From Prevotella sp. KH2C16 (GTDB taxonomy: Bacteria > Bacteroidota > Bacteroidia > Bacteroidales > Bacteroidaceae), in the NCBI RefSeq assembly GCF_900113305.1, contig NZ_FOOW01000002.1, forward strand, positions 1-64,000: 64,000 nt of DNA, in the 5' to 3' direction. Shown piece after piece: positions 55,633-64,000 of the stretch (its first letter is position 1; every line of letters starts with the position of its first letter). The position numbers and the translations under genes were made by a program. The notes beneath the pieces are model-generated. The model was not told where the DNA came from. It made no database searches and saw nothing but the letters and a program-made list of their open reading frames with translations.

Positions 55633-56944
55633 GACACAACGCAATTAAATTGTCTACTTCGTCCTTGGTACGCTTCTCGGTAACGGCCATCATCAAAGTG
55701 TCATCTGCTACTTTGATGCCTCCGAGAATGCCATTCTGCTGCAGTTTTTCCAGCAGGGCGTCGGCATCGCCGTCATATTTCACGCAGAATTCATTGAAGA
55801 AAGGCTGATGGAAGGCAGCTTTGAAACGACTGTCCTTGAGAAGCTCGTCATAGAGATAGTGGGCTCCGTCATACGACATCTGGGCTGCTTCTTTCACTCC
55901 TTCCTTACCCATAAAACTCATGTACATGGTTACCCATAGTGCCATGAGGGACTCATTGGAGCAAATGTTGGAGGTGGCTTTCTGCCTCCGGATGTGCTGC
56001 TCGCGCGCCTGGAGGGTCAATACGAAGCAGCGCTTGCCGTCCTGATCGACAGTCTTGCCCACGATGCGTCCCGGCATCTTGCGCATCAGCTTCTCTGTGC
56101 AACACATGTAGCCCACGGAAGCACCGCCGAAATTCATCGGAATACCGAGCGACTGGCCGTCGCCTACAGCGATGTCTGCCCCCCATTCGCCTGGTGTTTT
56201 CAGCAAGGCGAGGTCGGCCGGGTTACTGTTGAGGATGAAGAGAGCCTTCTGCTCGTGGCAGAGATCGGCCACTCCTGTGAAGTCTTCAACGATGCCGTAG
56301 CGGTTTGGCTGCTGTAACACAACTCCCGCAATGCCTCCTTCTGAAAGCTTTGCCTTCAGGTCTTGCTTGTCGGTAGCACCGTCACAGGCCTTTATCATTT
56401 CTAGTTCTACGCCATGATAGTGGGCATAGGTCTTGATGACAGCAAGAATCTTTGGGTCTACGGTTTCCGAGACGAGCACCTTTTCGGCTTTCTTTGCAGT
56501 AGCTTTGGCCATCAGGACGGCCTCTGCCGTTGCCGTCGTGCCCTCATACATGGAAGCGTTGGAGACATCCATGCCCGTGAGTTCGGCCATCATGCTCTGG
56601 TATTCGAAGATATAATGGAGCGTGCCTTGGGAAATCTCGGCCTGATAGGGGGTGTAGCTGGTGAGGAATTCCGACCGCCCCACCAGCTGCGGGATGGCGG
56701 AAGGAGTGTAATGGTCGTAGACGCCGGCACCGGCAAAGCAGACCATCTGCTGGTTTTCCCTGCCCAGCTTGTCGAACAGTCGGCGGATCTCTACCTCGCT
56801 CATGGCCTCGGGCAACTGATAGTCGCGCTGCAGCCTCACGCTGTCCGGCAGTTCCGCATAGAGGTCTTCAAGGGAGCCTGCACCTATCTTGGCGAGCATT
56901 TCCTTGATATCTTCCTCGGTATGTGGGAAATATTTGTATGCCAT
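55622..56944 (-). CDS. gcvPA: Glycine dehydrogenase subunit 1 (P protein, N-terminal half)
   Basis: This 440-residue protein is the non-PLP half of the P protein. It shows the family blocks YFPHTEEDIKEMLAKIG at the N-terminus, CFAGAGVYDHYTPSAIPQL, GTLHYIFEYQSMMAELTGMD and FGGASVGYMCCTEKLMRKMPG. It starts 84 bases after gcvH. It must pair with GcvPB for activity. The function is certain; the split form is noteworthy for this phylum. Confidence 0.95.
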   Translation of the reverse strand: MAYKYFPHTEEDIKEMLAKIGAGSLEDLYAELPDSVRLQRDYQLPEAMSEVEIRRLFDKLGRENQQMVCFAGAGVYDHYTPSAIPQLVGRSEFLTSYTPYQAEISQGTLHYIFEYQSMMAELTGMDVSNASMYEGTTATAEAVLMAKATAKKAEKVLVSETVDPKILAVIKTYAHYHGVELEMIKACDGATDKQDLKAKLSEGGIAGVVLQQPNRYGIVEDFTGVADLCHEQKALFILNSNPADLALLKTPGEWGADIAVGDGQSLGIPMNFGGASVGYMCCTEKLMRKMPGRIVGKTVDQDGKRCFVLTLQAREQHIRRQKATSNICSNESLMALWVTMYMSFMGKEGVKEAAQMSYDGAHYLYDELLKDSRFKAAFHQPFFNEFCVKYDGDADALLEKLQQNGILGGIKVADDTLMMAVTEKRTKDEVDNLIALCHEQ

Positions 56945-57028
56945 AGTTTGCTAATATGGAGATATGAAGGAATGAGAAAGCGAAGCGTTCATTCAGTCCT
57001 TCATATCCTTTGGTTCTTGAATTTCAGT

Positions 57029-57409
57029 TTATTTTTCGGTGAGAGCCTTATAGGCGGCTGCATCCATCAGGGCTTCGAGCTCGCCCTTGTCGGAGAGCTC
57101 TACCTTCATAATCCAGTTTCCGAAAGCATCCTGGTTGATGAGTTCCGGCGAATCCTCGAGAGCCTCGTTCACCTCGACGACGGTTCCGGACACTGGAGAA
57201 ATCAGGTCGGAAGCTGCCTTCACGCTCTCCACCGCGCCGAATTCCTCGCCGGCGGTAACCTCGTCGTCTACCTCAGGCATGTCAACATAGACCACATTGC
57301 CCAGCTCGTGCTGAGCATAGTCGGTGATTCCTACATAGGCGAAGTCGCCTTCAACCTTTACAAACTCGTGCGACTCACTATAATAGAGTCCTTCAATAAC
57401 TTTAGCCAT
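57029..57409 (-). CDS. gcvH: Glycine cleavage H protein
   Basis: This 126-residue carrier shuttles the aminomethyl group on a lipoyl arm. The lipoylation lysine lies in VESVKAASDLISPVSGTVVEV, at about residue 63. The N-terminal YSESHEFVKVEGDFAYVGIT and the C-terminal GNWIMKVELSDKGEL complete the barrel-sandwich fold. The gene starts 8 bases after gcvT ends. Lipoylation may rely on the adjacent LplA. Confidence 0.96.
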   Translation of the reverse strand: MAKVIEGLYYSESHEFVKVEGDFAYVGITDYAQHELGNVVYVDMPEVDDEVTAGEEFGAVESVKAASDLISPVSGTVVEVNEALEDSPELINQDAFGNWIMKVELSDKGELEALMDAAAYKALTEK

Positions 57410-57417
57410 AATCTTTT

Positions 57418-58503
57418 TTATTTTTTATAATGTTTTTCGTAGAACTTCTTTTTGACGACGGTGCCTGGGAATGTCTTCTTGCGAATCTGGATTTCAACCT
57501 CGTCTCCCAGCTTGATATCGCTGTCGACAAGTGCCACGGCACAGCTCTTCTCGATGGAGATGAGGCGATAGCCCGTAGTAATTTCACCTACTTCCTTTCC
57601 GCCTTTCAGCACCTTGTATCCATGACGGGGAACGGCCTTGTCGTGGAGCTCGATGCCGCGCAGGCGTTTTGCCACCCCGTTGGTCTTCTGGTCGAGGAGT
57701 GCTTCCCTGCCGATGAATTCGAGTTTGTCGAGTTTGACAAACATGCTCAGGCCCGCCATGATAGGAGAAATCTCCTTGGAAAGCTCGTCGCCATAGAGCG
57801 GCAAGCCTACTTCGAAGCGCAGCGTGTCGCGGCAGCCGAGTCCGCAAGGAGCCACGCCGGCCTCCATCAGCTTGTCCCAGCAGTTGCGGATGAAGTCGTG
57901 GGTGCCGTAAATCTCGAATCCGTCCTCGCCCGTATAACCCGTTCGCGAGATGATGATGTTCTCGTCGAATCGGTCGAGCGTCTTCACTTCATAGAAGCCA
58001 AGCTCCTTACAGGGGATGCTCAGCACAGTCTCTACCACTCTTTCTGCCTTCGGACCCTGTACGGCCAGCTGCCCGTAGTAGTCGCTCTTGTAGCAGATTA
58101 CAGCATCGAATCCTTCGGCGTTCTCCTTAATCCATTCATTATCCTTGTCGATGTTCGAGGCGTTGATGGTCATTAGGAATAGGTTCTGGTCGAGCTTGCA
58201 GATGCAGGTGTCGTCGACGGTGCCGCCGTCGGGATAGCACATCATGCCATACATCACCTTGCCGACGGGCATATTAGTAACATCGTTGGTGAAGATGTGG
58301 TTCACGAACTTCTCCGCCTCACGGCCGCTGACGATGACTTCGCCCATGTGAGACACATCGAAGACCCCGCAATGTTGTCTTACTACGTTATGTTCCTCGA
58401 TGATGGAAGAATACTGGATAGGCATGTCGAATCCTCCGAAAGGAGAGATCAGGGCACCTAAAGCCACATGTTTGTCGTACAGACAAGTCCTTTTATTTTC
58501 CAT
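57418..58503 (-). CDS. gcvT: Glycine cleavage T protein (aminomethyltransferase)
   Basis: This 361-residue enzyme transfers the methylene group from the H protein to tetrahydrofolate and releases ammonia. The start at 58503 (MENKRTCLYDKHVALGALIS) fits relatives; the frame further upstream overlaps lplA. It has the folate-binding RTGYTGEDGFEI and LGCRDTLRFEVGLPLYGDEL blocks. It follows lplA by 11 bases. Confidence 0.95.
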   Translation of the reverse strand: MENKRTCLYDKHVALGALISPFGGFDMPIQYSSIIEEHNVVRQHCGVFDVSHMGEVIVSGREAEKFVNHIFTNDVTNMPVGKVMYGMMCYPDGGTVDDTCICKLDQNLFLMTINASNIDKDNEWIKENAEGFDAVICYKSDYYGQLAVQGPKAERVVETVLSIPCKELGFYEVKTLDRFDENIIISRTGYTGEDGFEIYGTHDFIRNCWDKLMEAGVAPCGLGCRDTLRFEVGLPLYGDELSKEISPIMAGLSMFVKLDKLEFIGREALLDQKTNGVAKRLRGIELHDKAVPRHGYKVLKGGKEVGEITTGYRLISIEKSCAVALVDSDIKLGDEVEIQIRKKTFPGTVVKKKFYEKHYKK

Positions 58504-58514
58504 ATTATCAGTAG

Positions 58515-59234
58515 TTAAAGTTGTTTGGTTCCAAAAATGAAGTCTTTGTCGAGATATTCCTTTTCCATCTCTTCGGTCTTCTGGATGTCGTCGGGCGTCA
58601 TAGTGTACTGTGTGGAGCATAGGTGTTCCCTGAGTCTCTTCCTGATTTCGGGGAAGGAGAAGGAAGTGTAGTCCTTGAGGAGGCAGATGCGCTGTCTGAC
58701 GCTTTCCACTCCGTGCTTCGAGAGTTTCTGCTTCGACGGTGTTATGGCCTTGAGCATGTGTTCCATGTCGGTGTCATAGAGCAGGGTGCCATGGGCTATA
58801 TTCTTTCCCGGGAGGTGATAGATGGCGTTTCCCGAAACCTTCTTCTCGCCGATCATGATGTCGTTGTGGTCGCTCTTCACGGCCTCGATGCCAAGGCTCT
58901 GGAGGGCTGCCGTCACCATGTCGAGATAGCGGCCGAAAGTATTGTCCACATTCGCGTCGCTGGTGATGTAGGACAGCATCACATTACTCATGTCTGCATA
59001 GACGCATCCACCGCCGCTTTTACGACGATACATCTCGATGCCGTGCCGCGTGCAATACTCGATGTTCACTTCGTTTTCTATGACTTGATTGCGTCCGAAA
59101 ATAACCGTAGGATTCACTTGCCACATGAAGAAGAGGTCATCGTTGAGGTCGAGGCTGCGCGCGGCAAACTCTTCCATCGCAAGATAGAAGCTCAGACGGT
59201 GTACTTGCATGTCAGGCAGGTCAATGTATATCAT
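58515..59234 (-). CDS. lplA: Lipoate-protein ligase A type
   Basis: This 239-residue ligase attaches lipoate to carrier proteins. The start at 59234 (MIYIDLPDMQVHRLSFYLAM) is the first with similarity. It has FGRNQVIENEVN, the RRKSGGGCVYAD lipoate-binding block, and KVSGNAIYHLPGKNIAHGTLLYD with the catalytic lysine in KVSGNA. It is shorter than E. coli LplA, lacking the C-terminal accessory domain. As first gene of the gcv operon it most likely lipoylates GcvH. Confidence 0.9.
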   Translation of the reverse strand: MIYIDLPDMQVHRLSFYLAMEEFAARSLDLNDDLFFMWQVNPTVIFGRNQVIENEVNIEYCTRHGIEMYRRKSGGGCVYADMSNVMLSYITSDANVDNTFGRYLDMVTAALQSLGIEAVKSDHNDIMIGEKKVSGNAIYHLPGKNIAHGTLLYDTDMEHMLKAITPSKQKLSKHGVESVRQRICLLKDYTSFSFPEIRKRLREHLCSTQYTMTPDDIQKTEEMEKEYLDKDFIFGTKQL

Positions 59235-59261
59235 AGCATGGTTTTCAGTCGTTATTTCTTG

Positions 59262-59269
59262 CAAATATA
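59262..59269 (-). promoter_or_regulatory. -7 element of the lplA-gcv-lpd operon
   Basis: TATATTTG followed by C on the minus strand lies 27 bases before the lplA start. A CTTG about 21 bases further upstream is a partial -33 element. No glycine riboswitch fold was found in the leader. Confidence 0.5.
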
Positions 59270-59380
59270 CTAATTTTTTGTGGAAACCTGCAAGGAAAAA
59301 ATCGATTTTTATTTGTTAAGAATTCTTAGTTTATGCTTTTTGTCATCCTTGCTGACTGCAAGGTGCAGGAAACGGAATTG

Positions 59381-59463
59381 TAAAAGATGGCTAAAAGGCA
59401 TGTAAAAGACCGTTAGAAGGAGTGCTTTTAACGGTTAAAAGGCGAGTAAAAGGCCGTCTTTTA
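59381..59463. repeat. 22-base-period array A4 (4 units)
   Basis: Four 17-base units start at 59381, 59403, 59425 and 59447 with 5-base spacers. They are TAAAAGATGGCTAAAAG, TAAAAGACCGTTAGAAG, CTTTTAACGGTTAAAAG and TAAAAGGCCGTCTTTTA. The 19 bases at 59446-59464 are identical to 9735-9753 in array A1. It lies between the end of thrA and the gcv operon promoter. Confidence 0.85.
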
Positions 59464-59507
59464 CTTTTGATTTTGTATCTATCTGGGAATCAATAGATTC
59501 TGTTTGG

Positions 59508-61943
59508 CTAAATATTTGCTATCGACATGATGTTGGCAAATACGCCGGCTGCCGTAACACCGGCACCCGCGCCGTATCCCTTTATCTGCATCGGGTACTC
59601 CTTGTAGCGTTCCGTGGTGAGCAGGAGGATGTTGTTGGAACCTTCAAGGTGATAGAAAGGATGCGACTGGCCTACGGCCTCAAGGCCTACGCGAGTTTTT
59701 CCGTTCTCCATCGTTGCCACGAAGCGCCATCGCTTGCCCGCCTTTTCCAGTTCCTCCCGTTCGGCCTCGAATCCCGCATCGAGTTTGGGCAATAGCCTCC
59801 AAAAGTCATCTTGGCTACCCTTGAAGTAGTCGTCGGGCACGAAGAGATGCTTTTCCACATCGGCTTGCTCCACCTTGTAGCCAGCCTCGCGCGTGAGGAT
59901 AACGAGCTTACGGATGACATCCGTACCGCTCAGGTCGATGCGTGGGTCGGGCTCGGAGTAGCCTTGCTCCTTGGCTCTCCTCACGGTTTCGGAGAAGGGG
60001 ACCTCCTTCGAGATGGCGTTGAAGATAAAGTTCAGGGTGCCGCTCAGCACGGCCTCTATCTTCAGGATTCTGTCGCCCGAGTTGCGCAGGTCGTTGATGG
60101 TGCCGATGATGGGCAGTCCTGCTCCCACATTTGTCTCGAAGAGGAACTTCACGCCGCGCTTCAGAGCCGTCTCTTTCAGCCGTGCATAGTTCTCGTATTC
60201 TGAAGAGGCGGCAATCTTGTTGGCTGCCACTACGCTCACATTATGTTCCAGCAGGCTCTGGTAGAGGTGGGCGATGTCTTTGCTGGCGGTGCAGTCTACG
60301 AAGACGGAGTTGAAGATATTCATCTGTACGATGCTGTCGCGCAGCTTCTCGGGATTACTCGGCTCCGAGGCCTTCAGCTTGTCAAGGTAGTTTGTAAGGT
60401 CGAGCCCTTCACGGTCAAAGATAGCGTTCTTGGAACTGGCGATGCCCACCACATTGAGTTTCAGCCGTGAGTGCTCCTTCAGCTCATCGTATTGGGAGCG
60501 GATTTGTTCTATGAGCTTGCCGCCCACCGTTCCCACTCCGCAGATGAAGAGGTTGAGCACCTTGTATTCGGAGAGGAAGAAGGAGTCGTGCAATACATTC
60601 AGCGACTTCTTCAGGTATTCCCGTTCGATGACAAACGAAATGTTGGTTTCCGAGGCTCCCTGCGCAAAGGCAATCACGCTGATGCCGCTCCTGCCGAGCG
60701 TGCCGAAGAGTTTTCCCGTGATGCCTGGCATGTGGCGCATGTTCTCGCCTACGATGGCCACGGTGGAAAGATTCTTCTGTACCTGCATCGGGAACATCGA
60801 ACCATTCTCGATCTCACGGGCGAACTCCTCGTCGAGCACTTTTTCCGCCTTGTCGGCATCCGCCTCGCGTACGCCGATGGAGGTGGAATTCTCCGAGGAG
60901 GCCTGCGCCACCATGAAGGCTGATATCCCTCCGTTGGTCAGCGCGGTGAAGATGCGGCGGTTGACGCCGATTACTCCCACCATCGAAAGACCTGCCACAT
61001 GGATGATCGCCGTGTCGGAGATGCTTGAGATTCCCTTGATGGGTTTTCCGTCATTGCCGATCTTACTCTTGATCACGGTGCCCGTTTCCTTAGGGTTGAA
61101 GGTGTTCTTCACGCTGATGGGAATATTCTTGATGCATACCGGATATATCGTGGGGGGATAGATAACCTTGGCTCCGAAGTTGCAGAGCTCCATGGCTTCT
61201 ATATAGCTCAGTTCGTTGATGGTGTACGCGCCCTTGATGACTTTAGGGTCGGCGGTCATGAATCCGTCCACATCCGTCCATATTTCAAGGACTTCGGCGT
61301 TTAGTTCCGCAGCGATGAGTGCGGCGGTATAGTCGCTTCCTCCGCGCCCGAGGTTCGTGATTTCACCGCTGTCCTTGTCGGTGGCAATGAATCCCGGTAC
61401 GATGCACAGGCGGTGCGGCTCTCTGAAAGTATCACGGATAAGCCGGTTGGTGAGTTCAGAGTCGAGCATGTGCTTCCCGTTCTTGCGCTCAGTCTTGATG
61501 AATTCCATGGCGTCGATTCTCTTTGATCCGCGAATCAGCGTACTCACGATGTTAGAGGAAAGGCGCTCGCCGTAGCTTACGATGGCATCCAGGGTCTTTT
61601 CGCTCAGGTCGTGAATGAGATACACGCCATAGTAGATGGAGCGCAGTTGCTCGAACAACTGGTCCACCTTATTGAATAACATTTCTCTGTCCAGGTTGTT
61701 GGTGATGATGGCGTCTATCATCTTCTGGTGCCGTTCCCTCATGGCATCAAAGCCGTCATGCCAGCGTTCATCACCTTTCAGGGCCGTCTTTGCCGTTGCT
61801 ATCAGCTGGTCGGTAATTCCGCCAAGTGCACTTACCACGGCAATTACAGGCTGATGTTTTACTTCTTTCTCTACAATGTTCTTCAAGCTCAATATGCTTG
61901 AAACGGAACCTACAGATGTTCCGCCGAATTTCATCACTTTCAT
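59508..61943 (-). CDS. thrA: Bifunctional aspartate kinase/homoserine dehydrogenase
   Basis: This 811-residue enzyme catalyses two steps toward threonine and methionine. The N-terminal kinase opens MKVMKFGGTSVGSVSSI and includes GRGGSDYTAALIAAEL. Central ACT domains (about 315-460) would sense threonine (VAIVGENMRHMPGITGKLFG). The dehydrogenase begins near 465 with FICGVGTVGGKLIEQI and contains LSGTLNFIFNAIS and the GYSEPDPRIDLSG block. Length matches ThrA. No leader peptide attenuator was recognised in the 60-base leader. Confidence 0.95.
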   Translation of the reverse strand: MKVMKFGGTSVGSVSSILSLKNIVEKEVKHQPVIAVVSALGGITDQLIATAKTALKGDERWHDGFDAMRERHQKMIDAIITNNLDREMLFNKVDQLFEQLRSIYYGVYLIHDLSEKTLDAIVSYGERLSSNIVSTLIRGSKRIDAMEFIKTERKNGKHMLDSELTNRLIRDTFREPHRLCIVPGFIATDKDSGEITNLGRGGSDYTAALIAAELNAEVLEIWTDVDGFMTADPKVIKGAYTINELSYIEAMELCNFGAKVIYPPTIYPVCIKNIPISVKNTFNPKETGTVIKSKIGNDGKPIKGISSISDTAIIHVAGLSMVGVIGVNRRIFTALTNGGISAFMVAQASSENSTSIGVREADADKAEKVLDEEFAREIENGSMFPMQVQKNLSTVAIVGENMRHMPGITGKLFGTLGRSGISVIAFAQGASETNISFVIEREYLKKSLNVLHDSFFLSEYKVLNLFICGVGTVGGKLIEQIRSQYDELKEHSRLKLNVVGIASSKNAIFDREGLDLTNYLDKLKASEPSNPEKLRDSIVQMNIFNSVFVDCTASKDIAHLYQSLLEHNVSVVAANKIAASSEYENYARLKETALKRGVKFLFETNVGAGLPIIGTINDLRNSGDRILKIEAVLSGTLNFIFNAISKEVPFSETVRRAKEQGYSEPDPRIDLSGTDVIRKLVILTREAGYKVEQADVEKHLFVPDDYFKGSQDDFWRLLPKLDAGFEAEREELEKAGKRWRFVATMENGKTRVGLEAVGQSHPFYHLEGSNNILLLTTERYKEYPMQIKGYGAGAGVTAAGVFANIMSIANI

Positions 61944-62009
61944 TTCGTTTGTCTTTTTATTATTATTCCATCATCCCCGATACGAGAGGGCTATGCTGAA
62001 ACTTAGCGG

Positions 62010-62017
62010 CAAAGATA
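62010..62017 (-). promoter_or_regulatory. -7 element of thrA
   Basis: TATCTTTG followed by C on the minus strand leaves a leader of about 60 bases before the start at 61943. The -33 region is unclear. Confidence 0.45.
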
Positions 62018-62072
62018 ATAAAAAATGAAAAGATGAAAGAAGAAAAGTAAGTTTTTTTAAGGACAGAATAAA

Positions 62073-62108
62073 AGCCTCGTCTTCCGGATGGGCACGGAAG
62101 GCAAGGCT
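62073..62108 (-). terminator. Terminator of the GH106 gene
   Basis: AGCCTCGTCTTCCG (62073-62086) pairs with CGGAAGGCAAGGCT (62095-62108) with two G-T-type mismatches, and the minus strand continues into TTTTATT. It lies 8 bases after the stop of the upstream gene. Confidence 0.65.
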
Positions 62109-62115
62109 CATATTC

Positions 62116-64000
<1,885 letters not shown>

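Noticed and set aside
59235-59380. Glycine riboswitch upstream of the gcv operon
   Set aside because: The leader between the -7 element and the lplA start is about 20 bases and no paired aptamer fold is visible.
61944-62009. Threonine leader-peptide attenuator for thrA
   Set aside because: No short frame rich in Thr/Ile codons and no terminator hairpin occur in the leader.

Overview
The window reads as a chromosomal segment of a gut- or oral-type Bacteroidales, most likely a Prevotellaceae-like organism. The evidence is a SusC/SusD glycan locus driven by an ECF sigma/anti-sigma pair, many secreted glycosidases and lipoproteins, and repeated Bacteroidetes-type promoters (TTTG, about 19-22 bases, then TAnnTTTG). 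The species cannot be fixed from sequence reading alone.

Layout. Positions 1 to about 6.9 kb are one end of an integrated mobile element. It holds the end of a giant SNF2-type helicase gene, an AbiE type IV toxin-antitoxin pair, two small helix-turn-helix proteins, a toprim primase/RepA-like ATPase and an XRE regulator; no integrase or tRNA target is visible. From 7 to 17 kb follow MsrB-MsrA, a GH28-like enzyme, a tyrosine phosphatase, a CBM9-like protein, a lipoprotein gene broken by a frameshift, a repeat-rich helical protein, MntP, a GH29 fucosidase and DinB. From 17.4 to 27.6 kb lie an exported nitroreductase with pyruvate kinase, a secreted transglutaminase-like protein, RpiB, transketolase, a GH51 arabinofuranosidase and a lipoprotein aldose 1-epimerase. 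From 28 to 38.4 kb is a polysaccharide utilisation locus: FecR anti-sigma, ECF sigma, SusC with an STN domain, SusD, a GH18 and two DUF1735-like surface lipoproteins, the arrangement expected for capture of host N-glycans. From 38.7 to 42.4 kb is a galactose operon (galM, MFS permease, galK), and from 42.5 to 47.2 kb an ABC-F, grpE, dnaJ, folC run. From 47.3 to 52.9 kb come a GH3 enzyme, an EEP-family hydrolase, an RluA synthase, a 51-residue membrane protein and an exported protein with a histone H1-like tail. From 52.9 to 59.2 kb is a complete glycine cleavage operon (lplA, gcvT, gcvH, split gcvPA/gcvPB, lpd). ThrA and a partial GH106 rhamnosidase finish the window.

The most striking unexplained structure is a family of six intergenic arrays (about 9.65, 19.58, 27.83, 38.52, 49.85 and 59.38 kb). 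Each is a run of 4 to 7 units of exactly 17 bases separated by exactly 5 bases, a strict 22-base period. The arrays fall into two sequence types with different arms (AAAAG/CTTTT words or TTACA/TGTAA words). Nearly every unit nevertheless has the same plan: 6-base arm, 5-base core R-Y-S-G-Y, 6-base arm. Neighbouring units are often exact reverse complements. They sit in convergent, divergent and tandem gaps, so they are not simply terminators. I do not recognise them as a named system.
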